NCBI RefSeq assembly: GCF_000819565.1
Contig: NZ_CP004393.1
Coordinates: 3,782,001 to 3,846,000 of the forward strand
DNA from: Celeribacter indicus
GTDB taxonomy: Bacteria; Pseudomonadota; Alphaproteobacteria; Rhodobacterales; Rhodobacteraceae
Length of the DNA stretch: 64,000 bases
Reading direction: 5' to 3'
Part shown: piece by piece, positions 35,501 to 47,836 of the stretch
Numbering within the stretch: position 1 is the first letter of the stretch
Layout of the letters: every line of letters begins with the position of its first letter
Notes under the pieces: model-generated
Databases searched by the model: none
Told to the model about the DNA's origin: nothing
What the model saw: only the letters and a program-made list of their open reading frames with translations
Made by a program: the position numbers and the translations under genes

Positions 35501-37010
35501 GGTCCGCCCCCTCGACCGCCGCACGCGCCCGCGCCAGGACTCGCGCCCGGTCCTCCTCCGTCAGTTTTTCGTTCTCCGCGATCCGGACGCCGAGGCCCGC
35601 GTCGTCCTCCTCCATCGCCGCGCGGATCGCCGCCATCGCCCCTGTCATGGTCGCCTCGTCCATCCCGTCGAACAGGCCGTCCATCGCCACCACGAGCACC
35701 GCAAGCTGGACCGGCGCCGCCACCGGATCGCGTTCGGGCTGCCGCAGGGCCGCGCGCACCGCCGCGCCGCGTTTGAGGCGGGCCCTGGTCTGGTCGTCCA
35801 GCCGCGTGCCGAAGCGGGCGAAATCCTCGAGCTCCTCGAATTGCGACAGGGTGACCCGCAGGTTGCCCGCCACCTCGCGGAAGGCACGCGACTGCGCCTT
35901 GCCGCCGACGCGCGACACGGAGACGCCGAGATCGACCGCAGGGAACTGGTTCTTGCGCACGAGCCGCGGCGACAGGTAGATCTGCCCGTCGGTGATGGAG
36001 ATGAGATTGGTCGGAATATAGGCCGAGAGGTTTTCCGCCTGCGTCTGGACGATCGGCAGGGCCGTGATGGAGCCGCCGCCCACGCGTTCGGCAAACTGGC
36101 CCGCCCGCTCGAGAAGCCGCGCATGGACATAGAAGATGTCGCCGGGAAAGGCCTCACGACCGGGCGGACGGCGCAGCAGGAGCGACAGCTCGCGATACGC
36201 ATGGGCATGATGCGTCAGGTCGTCCATCACCACGAGCACGTCGCGGCCCTGTGCGGCAAAGGCTTCGGCGACCGACATCGCCCCGTAGGGCGCGATATAG
36301 GCGAGGCCCGGCGCATCCTCGTCTCCGGCGGCGATCACGACGGTGCTGTCCATCACCTGCCCGGCACGCAGGGCCGCGATCACCTTCGCCACCGCATCGC
36401 CGCGCTGGCCGATGGCGCAATAGATGCAGATCACGCCGGTGTCGCGCTGGTTCAGGATCGTGTCGACCGCGACAGAGGTCTTGCCGGTCTGGCGGTCACC
36501 GATGATGAGCTGGCGCTGGCCGAGCCCCACCGGCACAGCCGCATCCACCGCCTTCACCCCCGTGGCAAGCGGGCGCGAGACCGCGGATCTGTCCAGGATC
36601 AGGGGCGCCTCCGCCTCGATCGGCTGCCGGACGGCGGCCTCCACCGGCCCCCTGTCGTCGCGCGGCCGGCCGAGCGGATCGACCACGCGGCCAAGAAGCG
36701 CCGGGCCGACCGGGACGCTCACCACCTCGCCGGTGCGGTGCACGGTCTCGCCGAGCGCGACCTCCTCGGACGGGCCGAGCAACACCACCCCCAGCCGCTC
36801 CGGCTCGAGATCGAACACGATCCCGCGGACGCCGGAGGCGAATTCGAGCAATTCGTCCGACAGCGCCCGCGCGAGCCCGGTCACGATGGCAATGCCGTCG
36901 CCCACCTCCGCCACGCGACCGATCTCGCTGAGCTTCGGCGGCGGCGCCGGGCTGTCGAGCAGCGCCTTCAGGAGCGCCTCGGTGTCGGCCATGGGCGTTT
37001 CAGGCGACAT
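35484..37010 (-). CDS. atpA: N-ATPase alpha subunit
   Basis: The alpha subunit holds the non-catalytic nucleotide sites of the F1-like head. The 508-residue product has a complete Walker A (G171-D-R-Q-T-G-K177-T), the IYCAIGQR segment and the alpha-specific [14 protein letters not shown] motif. The N-terminus is close to ordinary AtpA ([18 protein letters not shown]). It overlaps atpF by 11 bases and atpG by 17, consistent with coupled translation. Confidence 0.96.
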   Translation of the reverse strand: MSPETPMADTEALLKALLDSPAPPPKLSEIGRVAEVGDGIAIVTGLARALSDELLEFASGVRGIVFDLEPERLGVVLLGPSEEVALGETVHRTGEVVSVPVGPALLGRVVDPLGRPRDDRGPVEAAVRQPIEAEAPLILDRSAVSRPLATGVKAVDAAVPVGLGQRQLIIGDRQTGKTSVAVDTILNQRDTGVICIYCAIGQRGDAVAKVIAALRAGQVMDSTVVIAAGDEDAPGLAYIAPYGAMSVAEAFAAQGRDVLVVMDDLTHHAHAYRELSLLLRRPPGREAFPGDIFYVHARLLERAGQFAERVGGGSITALPIVQTQAENLSAYIPTNLISITDGQIYLSPRLVRKNQFPAVDLGVSVSRVGGKAQSRAFREVAGNLRVTLSQFEELEDFARFGTRLDDQTRARLKRGAAVRAALRQPERDPVAAPVQLAVLVVAMDGLFDGMDEATMTGAMAAIRAAMEEDDAGLGVRIAENEKLTEEDRARVLARARAAVEGADRGAVT

Positions 37011-37767
37011 CGGCCCGTCCCTTCCTTGCGGCCGGACCGGAGCCCTGATCGAGAAGATCCTCCAGCCCGTCGAGATAGCTGTCCACCGTCCAGGCGACCT
37101 GCGCCCCGCCGAGACGGAGCGTCAGGCCGGGCGCCGTCGCGGGATCGGTGCGAAATTCGACGGCGACGCCGGGCAGCCGGGCGCTCAGGTCGCTGTCGAG
37201 GGTCTGGCGCACGTCCGGCGGCAGCGGATCGCGGGTCGTCACCACGGCGGTGCGGCTGCTGCCCGCCGCCTTGCGCAGGTGCTCGGCCATGTCGTCGAAC
37301 CGGTCGGCGGCATGGGCCACGATCCGCTGCTCCAGCGTCTCGCCCGCCAGATCGGCCAGCGCCTTGCGGGTCAGGGCGAGGAGGGCGGAGGCACCGCGCC
37401 GGTGCAGATCCGCGGTGTAGCGCCGCGCCTCCTCGGCGCGCTGGCTCTCGCGCTCGGCCTGTTCCCTTGCCACGCGCTTGCGGGCCTCGGCCAGTATCGC
37501 GTCGCGTTCCGCCTCGGCACGGCCGCGCGCCTCCTCGATCGTCTGCGCCTCGCTTGCGCCCAGGGCCGCGACCTTGGCTTCGTATTCGGCGCGGACGGCC
37601 TCGGCCGCCTCGCGGATCTTCGCGGCCTCGCCCATGCGGGCGGCGATCCCGTTCTCGCGCGCGTCGATGCCGTCGAGGATCGGACGGTAGAGAAAGCGTT
37701 TCAGCAACCAGACCAGAACCAGAAAGTTGACAATCTGTGCCGCGACCGTGATCCAGTCGATCGACAT
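37000..37767 (-). CDS. atpF: N-ATPase b subunit with delta-like C-terminal part
   Basis: The b subunit is the stator. At 255 residues it is about 90 longer than ordinary b. One N-terminal membrane helix (about 5-22) is followed by a long charged coiled coil (about 25-140) and a C-terminal domain with delta-like features (LAARLPGV..., [26 protein letters not shown]). The operon has no separate delta (atpH) gene, which is normal for N-ATPases; the extra domain probably does that job. Confidence 0.9.
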   Translation of the reverse strand: MSIDWITVAAQIVNFLVLVWLLKRFLYRPILDGIDARENGIAARMGEAAKIREAAEAVRAEYEAKVAALGASEAQTIEEARGRAEAERDAILAEARKRVAREQAERESQRAEEARRYTADLHRRGASALLALTRKALADLAGETLEQRIVAHAADRFDDMAEHLRKAAGSSRTAVVTTRDPLPPDVRQTLDSDLSARLPGVAVEFRTDPATAPGLTLRLGGAQVAWTVDSYLDGLEDLLDQGSGPAARKGRADVA

Positions 37768-37771
37768 GATC

Positions 37772-38056
37772 CTAGCTGCCCACGCCGCTCGCCGCGGCGA
37801 TCGCGTTCCAGAAGGGGTTCGCGAAGACCAGGATCATGGCCACGACGAAACAGTAGATCGCGGTGGATTCGATCATCGCCAGGCTGACGAAGAGCGTCCG
37901 GGAGATGGTCGAGGCCGCGTCGGGCTGCTGTGCGATGGCGTTGAGCGCGGTGGAGGCGGCGCGTCCTTCGCCCAGCGCCGGCCCGAGCGCGCCGAAGGAA
38001 ACGGTCATCCCGGCGGTAAAGATGGAAATGGCGGCGACGAGGGAAAGATCTGTCAT
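37772..38056 (-). CDS. atpE: N-ATPase c subunit (rotor ring)
   Basis: The 94-residue two-helix hairpin forms the membrane rotor. Helix 2 has the ion-binding E63-S-T-x-x-Y68, the ligand set of sodium-type c subunits. In helix 1, the position equal to the Gln of the Ilyobacter sodium site (GPGVGQG) is E30 (GPALGEG), so each site has two carboxylates. The loop AQQPDAA is in place of the usual R-Q-P. Ion specificity is therefore ambiguous. The ATG at 38056 overlaps the atpB stop (ATGA). Confidence 0.95.
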   Translation of the reverse strand: MTDLSLVAAISIFTAGMTVSFGALGPALGEGRAASTALNAIAQQPDAASTISRTLFVSLAMIESTAIYCFVVAMILVFANPFWNAIAAASGVGS

Positions 38057-38757
38057 GTCTGGTCCTTTGCAGGTTCCGGGGTGTCTCGGTCCGGCGGGGC
38101 GGCCGTGGCCGACGAGATGTAGACGGTGGCGAGGATGGCGAAGATATAGGCCTGGATGATGCCGGTCAGCAGGCCCAGCATGTCCATCACCACCGGGAAG
38201 AAGAACGGGGCGACGCCGAGGAGGATCGCTGCGATCACCGCCCCGCTCATGATATTGCCGTAGAGCCGGATGGCCAGGGAAATCCCCCGAGAGAATTCGC
38301 TGATGACGTTGAACGGCAGCATGACGACCGAGGGCTCGACATAGGTCGCGAGATATCCGCCGAGCCCGCGGCTGGAGATGCCGAAGATCGGCACCGCCAC
38401 CAGCACCGACAGCGCCAGCGCCGCGGTGGTGGACAGCGAGGCGGTGGGTGGATCGAAGCCCGGCACCACCATCAGCAGGTTCGAGGTGACGATGAACAGG
38501 AACAGCGTGCCGCTGAAATACAGCAGCCGCCGGTCGGGCGCCTGCGAGATCTCGGCGATCTGGCCCTCGATCCCGCGCACGATCACCTCGAGCGCGGTAC
38601 GCCACCGGCTCGGCGGCACCTCGGGGCGCAGGTTGCGCGTGACTAGCCAGGAGACGGCGGTCAGCAGCGCCATGATGAGCCAGGTGTTGAAGATGGTCTT
38701 GTTGATGGCAAGGGCGCCGATCGCGAAGACGATGGTGTCGTCCGGGGTCAGTTCCAT
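38053..38757 (-). CDS. atpB: N-ATPase a subunit
   Basis: The a subunit provides the ion half-channels. The 234-residue product begins at the ATG at 38757, overlapping atpR by 10 bases, and has about five or six helices. The essential Arg is R164 in SLAIRLYGNIMSG. The proline-rich C-terminal tail after residue 220 is variable. Its length is typical for the N-type. Confidence 0.94.
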   Translation of the reverse strand: MELTPDDTIVFAIGALAINKTIFNTWLIMALLTAVSWLVTRNLRPEVPPSRWRTALEVIVRGIEGQIAEISQAPDRRLLYFSGTLFLFIVTSNLLMVVPGFDPPTASLSTTAALALSVLVAVPIFGISSRGLGGYLATYVEPSVVMLPFNVISEFSRGISLAIRLYGNIMSGAVIAAILLGVAPFFFPVVMDMLGLLTGIIQAYIFAILATVYISSATAAPPDRDTPEPAKDQT

Positions 38758-39053
38758 CCGGGCGCGTCCTTCTCTGCACGCGGCGGGCGGGCGAGCGCGA
38801 CGGCGAGGAAACGCACCGCGACAAAGGCCAGCGCGAAGGCGGCGAGCACCGCCGCGCCGGCCTGCGCCACCAGCCAGCCTGCCGCCAGAAGCGCTGCGAT
38901 CCTGAGGCCCGCGCTCGTCACAAGCACCGGCACCGGACGGCGCGCCCGGAGCGCGAGCCGCATGCCGAGGGCGAGACCGGCGAAGAACAGCACGCCTGCC
39001 ACCGCGCCGCCGAGGGCGCCGAGCCCGACGAGCGTCCAGTCGAGGTCGATCAT
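38748..39053 (-). CDS. atpR: N-ATPase AtpR subunit
   Basis: AtpR is a small membrane protein found only in N-ATPase operons. This 101-residue version has three predicted helices with conserved Arg residues between them (MRLALRARRPVPVLV, LRIAALLAAGWLV). It was proposed to interact with the c subunit's extra carboxylate; that is from the literature as I recall it, not visible here. It overlaps atpQ (ATGA) and atpB. Confidence 0.88.
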   Translation of the reverse strand: MIDLDWTLVGLGALGGAVAGVLFFAGLALGMRLALRARRPVPVLVTSAGLRIAALLAAGWLVAQAGAAVLAAFALAFVAVRFLAVALARPPRAEKDAPGWN

Positions 39054-39333
39054 TTGCCGTCTCCTTCCTTGCCGATCCACCCCCAGGCGATGACTGCGCC
39101 GAGCACCACCCCGCCGACAATCAGCGCAAGCGTCCAGGAAAACCCCTGCGGCGCCACCCGGTCGAGCCACAGCCCGAGGAAGGCGCCGCCGACCGCGGGC
39201 ACCGCGATCGACCAGCCGATCATGCCGAACGTGCCGATCCCCCGCAGCGGACTGGGACCCGGATTGTCGCGGGCGGCCTTCATGCGGCGGGCGCGATTGC
39301 CGATGTCCTCCGGAGACCTGTCGCGTTCTTCGG

Positions 39334-39337
<4 letters not shown>
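39050..39337 (-). CDS. atpQ: N-ATPase AtpQ subunit (AtpI/MgtC-like small membrane protein)
   Basis: AtpQ replaces AtpI in N-ATPase operons. The 95-residue product has a charged N-terminus (to about 38) and two helices (WSIAVPAVGGAFLGLWL; WTLALIVGGVVLGAVIAWGW), like AtpI, which helps c-ring assembly. Starts and stops overlap by four bases on both sides. Confidence 0.9.
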
Positions 39338-42051
<2,714 letters not shown>

Positions 42052-42052
42052 C

Positions 42053-43054
42053 TCAGCCTCCCAGCGTGGCGACGAGCACCGCCTTGATCGTGTGCATCCG
42101 GTTCTCTGCCTGATCGAAGACGATCGAGGCGGGGCTCTCGAAGACCTCGTCGGTCACTTCCATCGCCTCGAGCCCGTAGTCGTCGCGGATCTGCGCGCCG
42201 ATCTCGGTCTCGGCATTGTGAAAGGCCGGAAGGCAATGCATGAACCGGGTGCGCGGGTTGCCGGTCTTCGCCATCAGCTCCGCATTGACCTGATAGGGCG
42301 TCAGGAGCTCGATCCGCTCGGCCCATTTCTCCTTCGCCTCCCCCATCGAGAGCCAGACATCGGTATAGATGAAGTCGACGCCCTGAACCGCGGCCTCCAC
42401 GTCCGCGGTGATCGTGATCCGCGCGCCGGTCTCCCCGGCGATGGCGGCAGCCTCCTCCCGGATGGCCTCCTCCGGCCAGAGGCTCCGGGGCGCGCAGAGC
42501 CGCACCTCCATGCCCATCTTGGCCCCGCCGATCAGAAGGCTGTCGCCCATGTTGTTGCCCGCGTCACCGATGAAGCAAAAGGAGACTTCGCGCAGCGGCT
42601 TGTCGGAATGTTCCTGCATGGTCAGGAAATCCGCGAGGATCTGGGTCGGATGGAATTCGTCCGTGAGCCCGTTGTAGACCGGCACGCCCGCGTGATCGGC
42701 CAGCTCCTGCACGATCTTCTGGCCGAAACCGCGATACTCGATGGCATCATAGATCCGCCCGAGCACGCGGGCCGTGTCCCTGACCGTTTCCTTCCTGCCG
42801 ATATGGCTGCCGGACGGGCCGAGATAGGTCACGGTGGCACCCTGGTCATGGGCGGCCACCTCGAAGCCGACGCGGGTGCGCGTACTGTCCTTCTCGAAGA
42901 TCAGCGCGATCTCCTTGCCCTTCAGGCCGGGCTGTTCGGTGCCGGCGTATTTCGCCGCCTTGAGATCGGAGGCGAGCTTCAGCAGGAAGGCGATCTCGGC
43001 GGGGGTGAAATCGCGCAGGCTCAGGAAGTGGCGGTTCTTCAGGTTGAAGGACAT
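42053..43054 (-). CDS. arcB: Ornithine carbamoyltransferase, catabolic
   Basis: ArcB splits citrulline with phosphate into ornithine and carbamoyl phosphate. The 333-residue product has the carbamoyl-phosphate site S57-T-R-T-R61, [10 protein letters not shown] near 135 and FMHCLPAFH near 270. Being between arcA and arcC argues for the catabolic enzyme and not the biosynthetic ArgF; the length is also that of catabolic forms. Confidence 0.95.
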   Translation of the reverse strand: MSFNLKNRHFLSLRDFTPAEIAFLLKLASDLKAAKYAGTEQPGLKGKEIALIFEKDSTRTRVGFEVAAHDQGATVTYLGPSGSHIGRKETVRDTARVLGRIYDAIEYRGFGQKIVQELADHAGVPVYNGLTDEFHPTQILADFLTMQEHSDKPLREVSFCFIGDAGNNMGDSLLIGGAKMGMEVRLCAPRSLWPEEAIREEAAAIAGETGARITITADVEAAVQGVDFIYTDVWLSMGEAKEKWAERIELLTPYQVNAELMAKTGNPRTRFMHCLPAFHNAETEIGAQIRDDYGLEAMEVTDEVFESPASIVFDQAENRMHTIKAVLVATLGG

Positions 43055-43066
43055 GTCATGCTCCTG

Positions 43067-44296
43067 TCACACGGGGCCGCGCATCGTCGGGCAGCTCATG
43101 CAATGGCCGCCGCCCCGGCCCCGGCCAAGCTCGGCGCCGGGGATTGCCAGCACCTCGATCCCCTCGGCCCGGAGCGCGGCATTGGTGTCGTCGTTGCGGT
43201 CGTATCCAATCACCACGCCGGGGCGCAGGGCAAGGACATTGTTCCCGTCGTTCCATTGCTCGCGCGCCCGCTCCTCCTCGGTCTCGCCGCCCGTCGGCAC
43301 GATCCGGAGCCGCTTGTAGCCGAGAATTTCCGCGACGATCTCGAAGATCGGCCGCGGGTCCTCCCGGAACGACAGCGGCGCATCGCCCTCGCCGGGGCGG
43401 ATGTCGTAACAGACCAGTTCATCCGCGACCTCCTTGAAGGTCGTCACCACATCGTCGCCGCAGAGGGTGAAGACCGTGTCGAGGTGCATCGCCGCGCGGG
43501 ACTTCGGGATCCGGAAGGCGACCACACGGTCCACCACCTCCCCGGCGAACAGGGCCTCGGACAGTTGCCCGACGCCCTGCGGCGAGGACCGCTCTCCCAT
43601 CCCGACCAGCACCGTGCGGCGTCCCACCGGCATGATGTCGCCGCCCTCGAGCGTCGCGAGACCGTGGTCCTTCGTCGGGTCGCCCCAGTGGATCCTCACC
43701 CGTCCCGCGAATTTCGGGTGGAACCTGTAGATCGCGGTGTTGAGCAGGGTCTCCGGGCGCCGCGCGCTCCAGTGCATCGGATTGACGACGACTCCATCAT
43801 GGATCCATGCGGAATTGTCGCGGGTGAACAGCGCGTTGGGCAGGGGCGGCAGAATGAACCCGTGATAGCCCAGGTAGCTGCCGAAGAGGCCCGCCGGACG
43901 GAACGGAAGATCCTCCACCGTCAGCCCGCCCAGAAGGTATTCCGCCAATGTCGCCCCCGGCAACTCGTCCATCCAGGCGCGGAGGTCTTTGCGCATGCCG
44001 ACGCCGATCTGGTCCGGCGTGATCCGGTGATCGAGGATCCAGGCCCGGCCTTCGGGCCGCTCCAGCGTCTCCGCCAGAAGCGTGTTCACGTCCAGCACCT
44101 CGACGCCTTCCTCCCGCATCAGGCCGGCGAAGACATCGTGATCCTTCTGCGCCTGCTTGACCCAGAAGACATCGTCGAACAGCAGGTCCTGACAGTTCGC
44201 GGGCGTCAGCCGGCGGTGGGCGAGACCGGGCCGGCACACGATCACCTGCCGCAGCGTTCCGGTCTCCGAATGGACTCCGAGAATGTGCTCGGTCAT
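43067..44296 (-). CDS. arcA: Arginine deiminase
   Basis: ArcA hydrolyses arginine to citrulline and NH3. The 409-residue product has [10 protein letters not shown] and the catalytic GGGHC399MSCP motif with the nucleophilic Cys, plus the [12 protein letters not shown] segment. The ATG at 44296 follows the transporter gene by 15 bases. Ammonia release protects against acid, as known for the pathway. Confidence 0.97.
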   Translation of the reverse strand: MTEHILGVHSETGTLRQVIVCRPGLAHRRLTPANCQDLLFDDVFWVKQAQKDHDVFAGLMREEGVEVLDVNTLLAETLERPEGRAWILDHRITPDQIGVGMRKDLRAWMDELPGATLAEYLLGGLTVEDLPFRPAGLFGSYLGYHGFILPPLPNALFTRDNSAWIHDGVVVNPMHWSARRPETLLNTAIYRFHPKFAGRVRIHWGDPTKDHGLATLEGGDIMPVGRRTVLVGMGERSSPQGVGQLSEALFAGEVVDRVVAFRIPKSRAAMHLDTVFTLCGDDVVTTFKEVADELVCYDIRPGEGDAPLSFREDPRPIFEIVAEILGYKRLRIVPTGGETEEERAREQWNDGNNVLALRPGVVIGYDRNDDTNAALRAEGIEVLAIPGAELGRGRGGGHCMSCPTMRGPV

Positions 44297-44311
44297 GGTC
44301 TTTTCCTTCGG

Positions 44312-45757
44312 TCAGAGGAGAGCCGCCACGCTCAGCGCCGCGCTGACGAAGACGACCAGAAGCAGCAGGAGCGGCCAGATGAAGACGAGCCAGCGTTCGT
44401 AGGGCACCCGGCCGATCGCCAGCCCCCCGACCACGACCGCATAGGTCGGGGCGATGAGGTTGGTGATGCCGATGGCCGTCTGGAAGGCCGTCACGGCAAG
44501 CTCGCGCCCGACCCCCGCGAAATCCGAGAGCGGCGCGAAGATCGGCATCGACAGGACCGCGAGGCCGGAGGTCGAGGGCACGACGAAGCTCAGCAGCCCC
44601 TCGATCCAGAACAGCGCGTTCACATAGGCGATGTCGGACATGCCGCTGATCCTGTCCTCGAAATAGTGGAGGATCGTGGCGGAGATCATGCCCTTGTCCA
44701 TGATCACGACGATCCCGCGGGCAAGGCCGATGACCAGCGCCACCCCCAGCAGGTCGCGCGCGCCGTCGACGAAGGCGGAGGTCATCTTCTTTTCCCCCAT
44801 CCAGCCGAGGATACCGACGACGATGGCGGAGCCGAGGAACAGCGCCGACATCTCGGCCATCCACCAGCCCTGCGAGGACACGCCCCAGATCATCACCACG
44901 AAGGTGAGCGCGAAGACGATGAGGACGATCTTCTGCCTGCCGCTCAGGACCGCCTCGCGCGCCGCCTCGTGGCCCTTGAGGAAATGCGCCTCGTTCTCCG
45001 CCTTGCGCTCCGCCACGACCGATCTGTCGGGCGCCTCGCGCACGCGTTCGGCATAGCGCATCACGAACACCACCGCGATCAGCCAGCTCACGGCAAGGAT
45101 GACGAGGCGCAGGCCCATGCCGCGGGTGAACGGGATCCCGGCCGCGTCCGAGGCGATGGCCGTCGAGAAGGGGTTGATGGTCGAGCCGAGCACGCCCACG
45201 CCCGCGCCCAGCATGATGATCGCCACGCCGGTGACCGCATCATAGCCCGCCGCGATCGCCACCGGGATCAGCAGCGGATAGAAGGCGAGCGTCTCCTCGG
45301 CCATGCCATAGGTCGTGCCGCCGAGGGCAAACAGCGCCATCAGCGCGGGGATCATCCATTTTTCCCGCCCCTTCAGCCCGCCGATCGCGCGTTCGATGCC
45401 GGCGCTCACGGCGCCCGTGGCATTCACCACGCCAAGGAAGCCCCCGATCACCAGCACGAAGAGCGACACGTCGATCGCATTCGCCACATATTCGGCGGGA
45501 TCGTAGAAGCCCGCGATCGGTGCCATCAGCACATCGAGCAGCCCCTGCGGATCCGGCTCCACCGTGTGATAGGTGCCGGGCACCGGCGCCTCCTGGCCCA
45601 GCGCCTCGTCCATCACCTGATCGTATTGCCCTGCGGGCATGATCCAGGTCAGCACCGCCATGAGGACGATCAGGAGGAACAGGATCGTATAGGCCGTGGG
45701 AAAGCGCGAGGCCCTCACGCGTTCGGGATCGGGCGCGGTATCGTGTTCGGACGGCAT
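44312..45757 (-). CDS. YfcC-family membrane transporter, probable arginine/ornithine exchanger of the ADI operon (arcD role)
   Basis: I chose the ATG at 45757, with GGGAG about eight bases upstream; a longer frame to 45889 would run through the promoter. The 481-residue protein has about 12 helices, starts FPTAYTILFLLIVLMAVLTWIMPAGQYDQ-like (split here for length), and has the YfcC/DcuC-type GVLGSTINPFSTAIASDAAG motif. The family includes basic amino-acid exchangers. Its position as first gene before arcA, where arcD lies in Pseudomonas, supports arginine/ornithine exchange; this is inference. Confidence 0.85.
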   Translation of the reverse strand: MPSEHDTAPDPERVRASRFPTAYTILFLLIVLMAVLTWIMPAGQYDQVMDEALGQEAPVPGTYHTVEPDPQGLLDVLMAPIAGFYDPAEYVANAIDVSLFVLVIGGFLGVVNATGAVSAGIERAIGGLKGREKWMIPALMALFALGGTTYGMAEETLAFYPLLIPVAIAAGYDAVTGVAIIMLGAGVGVLGSTINPFSTAIASDAAGIPFTRGMGLRLVILAVSWLIAVVFVMRYAERVREAPDRSVVAERKAENEAHFLKGHEAAREAVLSGRQKIVLIVFALTFVVMIWGVSSQGWWMAEMSALFLGSAIVVGILGWMGEKKMTSAFVDGARDLLGVALVIGLARGIVVIMDKGMISATILHYFEDRISGMSDIAYVNALFWIEGLLSFVVPSTSGLAVLSMPIFAPLSDFAGVGRELAVTAFQTAIGITNLIAPTYAVVVGGLAIGRVPYERWLVFIWPLLLLLVVFVSAALSVAALL

Positions 45758-45848
45758 GGCAAATCTCCCGGCAAAGGCGGGCGGTCGCCCGCGGATATCG
45801 GAGGACTCCAGGGCGTCAGGCCGGCGTCGTCCTCGTCTATGCCGCAAA

Positions 45849-45854
45849 ATTAGG
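45849..45854 (-). promoter_or_regulatory. Candidate -10 box of the arc-atp operon
   Basis: On the minus strand the bases read CCTAAT (4 of 6 to TATAAT). The distance to the Fnr-like box centre (about 29 bases) is that of class II Fnr promoters, placing the start near 45842 and leaving a leader of about 85 bases. Confidence 0.45.
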
Positions 45855-45875
45855 CTGACTGTGAACGGGGATGCA

Positions 45876-45889
45876 TTAACCTGCATCAA
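45876..45889 (-). promoter_or_regulatory. Fnr/Anr-like box upstream of the arc-atp operon
   Basis: TTGATGCAGGTTAA on the minus strand matches 8 of 10 defined bases of TTGATNNNNATCAA: one half perfect, the other with two changes. Its centre would lie near -41.5 from the predicted start. Arc operons are Anr/Fnr-activated in Pseudomonas. Confidence 0.55.
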
Positions 45890-45902
45890 GTCTTCCGCCT
45901 CC

Positions 45903-45926
45903 GCCGGGAGCCGCGGGGCTCCCGGC
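45903..45926. terminator. GC-rich hairpin after the first TRAP operon
   Basis: GCCGGGAGCC (45903-45912) pairs perfectly with GGCTCCCGGC (45917-45926) around a 4-base loop. It lies 60-80 bases beyond the dctM stop on the minus strand. There is no T-run, so it may stabilise the end or act with Rho. Confidence 0.5.
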
Positions 45927-45985
45927 TTCGCCAGCCGCCCCCACCCGCCGCACAGCAGGTGGAAGAGTGCCGTCTCGGGAGGATG

Positions 45986-47287
45986 TCAGAACCTGAGACC
46001 GGGCAGCCAGAGGGCGATCTGGGGGAACAGCAGCAGAAGGACGATCCCCACCAGCATCGGAATGACGAAGGCGACGGCACCCCTCGCCGTATCCGAGATG
46101 GACAGGTCGGGCACCACCGTGCGCAGCACGAACAGGTTCAGCCCGACCGGCGGCGTGATCGCGGCGATCTCGATCTGGATGGTGACGATCACGCCGAACC
46201 AGATCGGGTCGTAGCCGAGGCCCACGATCGTATCGAGGAAGATCGGAACGACGATCACCAGGATGCTCAGCGGATCGAGGAACATGCCCATGATCAGCAG
46301 GAGGATGTTGATCATCACGATGATCATCCAGGGCGCCACGTCGAGGCCGGTCAGGTAGGTGGAGATGTCCTGCGGCACGCCGAGCCGGGTCAGAACGAAG
46401 GAACTGAACAGCCCGCCGATCAGCAGCAGCATGAACATGCCGGTGGTGCGGACGGTCTTTTGCAGCGCCTGGCTGAGCACGCCGCCCCTGAGCCGTCCCA
46501 TCGCCAGCGCCACGAGGACCGCGGCGGCGGCGCCGAAGGCCCCGGTTTCGGACGGCGAGGCGATGCCGGCATAGAGCGCGCCGATGACCATCAGCGCGAT
46601 CAGCACGGTGGGCAGGGCCTCGGCGCTGGTACGCATCCGTTCGGAGAAGCTGACCCGGCGGACGATGGGCGGGGCCATCGACCTGTTCATCACCACCTGG
46701 AGGATGACGGTGGCCGAGAGCAGCGTCGCCATCATCAGCCCCGGCAGGATGCCGGCGAGGAACAGCCCGCCGATCGAGGTTTCGGTGATCACCCCGAACA
46801 GGATCATCGGCACCGACGGCGGGATCAGGATCCCCAGCGTGCCGCCCGCCGCCGTGGCGCCGGCGGCAAGGCTGCGCGCGTATCCGTGCTTGATCATCTC
46901 GGGCACGGCCATCGAGCCGATCGTCGCCGCGGTGATCGGGCTCGAACCGCAGACCGACGCGAAGCCGGCGCTGGCGGCGATGGTGCCGATGGCCAGCCCG
47001 CCGGGCAATCGCCGGAGCCAGATCGCCGCGGCCCGGAAAAGCGCCGCGCCCAGGCCCGAGATGGCGATCACCTCGCCCATCAGCACGAAGAGCGGGACGA
47101 TGACCAGAACGAAGCTCCAGGTCTGGGAATAGGCGATGTTGGCGATCTGCACGACCGCGCGCGGCGAGACGAAGACCGCCGTGCCCAGAATGCCGATGAG
47201 CCCCATGCTGACCGCCACGGGGATGCGCAGCGACAGCAGGAAGACGAGTGCGCCGATGAAGGCGCCGAACCATAGCAAGGCTTCCAT
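45986..47287 (-). CDS. TRAP transporter large permease (DctM), operon 1
   Basis: The 433-residue protein has the DctM fold of about 12 helices with GFASVCGSSPITAATIGSMAVPEM near 112-135 and GTLGILIPPSVPMILFGV near 153 (shown here as landmarks in pieces: SSPITAATIG, ILIPPSVPMILFG). It forms the channel of a sodium-coupled carboxylate importer with the two genes upstream. It starts nine bases after the dctQ stop. Confidence 0.94.
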   Translation of the reverse strand: MEALLWFGAFIGALVFLLSLRIPVAVSMGLIGILGTAVFVSPRAVVQIANIAYSQTWSFVLVIVPLFVLMGEVIAISGLGAALFRAAAIWLRRLPGGLAIGTIAASAGFASVCGSSPITAATIGSMAVPEMIKHGYARSLAAGATAAGGTLGILIPPSVPMILFGVITETSIGGLFLAGILPGLMMATLLSATVILQVVMNRSMAPPIVRRVSFSERMRTSAEALPTVLIALMVIGALYAGIASPSETGAFGAAAAVLVALAMGRLRGGVLSQALQKTVRTTGMFMLLLIGGLFSSFVLTRLGVPQDISTYLTGLDVAPWMIIVMINILLLIMGMFLDPLSILVIVVPIFLDTIVGLGYDPIWFGVIVTIQIEIAAITPPVGLNLFVLRTVVPDLSISDTARGAVAFVIPMLVGIVLLLLFPQIALWLPGLRF

Positions 47288-47296
47288 CTTGATCCT

Positions 47297-47824
47297 TTAA
47301 TCTTGCTGGGGGTGCCCGCGGAACTGCCGCTGCGCCTCGAAAAGTTGCAGGAGCGCGGTCAGCAGGAACTGGATCAGTCCGATCGGACCGATGATCTGGA
47401 TCCACTTGAGCTGAACCGGAACCACGGCATTGGCCAGCCGGCCGTCGGCGAAGGAGCGCGCCGTGAGCTGCCAGAGATACCAGCAGAAGATGGCCCCGAA
47501 GACGATGCAGGCGAGCGCCGCCACATGGTCCAGGTATCGCCTTGCGGATTGTGGAACGAGTTCCTCGAACAATTCCACCGTGACATGCTGGCCGGATTGC
47601 AGCGCCGGGGCGAAGGACAGGAAGACGACGTAGACAAAGGCGATCTGGGCATAGTCATGCGCCCACATCTGCGGCGTGCCGAAGGTCCGCGCGAGCGTCG
47701 CCGCCACGACGATGATGCCGATTGCGGCGACGAGGATGCAGGCAAGGGCGGTAAAGAGGGCGTTCACCCCCTCCACCACGCTCTTGAAGAGCCGAAAGGC
47801 CCCGGAAGGTTGCGTCTCGACCAT
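47297..47824 (-). CDS. TRAP transporter small permease (DctQ), operon 1
   Basis: The 175-residue protein has four predicted helices, starting near residue 20, and the WAHDYAQIAFVYVVFLSFAPALQ-type region (helix 2, around residue 52) of DctQ proteins. It lies between dctP (12-base gap) and dctM. Confidence 0.9.
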   Translation of the reverse strand: MVETQPSGAFRLFKSVVEGVNALFTALACILVAAIGIIVVAATLARTFGTPQMWAHDYAQIAFVYVVFLSFAPALQSGQHVTVELFEELVPQSARRYLDHVAALACIVFGAIFCWYLWQLTARSFADGRLANAVVPVQLKWIQIIGPIGLIQFLLTALLQLFEAQRQFRGHPQQD

Positions 47825-47836
47825 CTCGCGTCCCGC

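Noticed and set aside
45903..45926. Classical Rho-independent terminator for TRAP operon 1
   Set aside because: The stem is strong but neither strand has a T-run after it, so I list it only as a hairpin with low terminator confidence.
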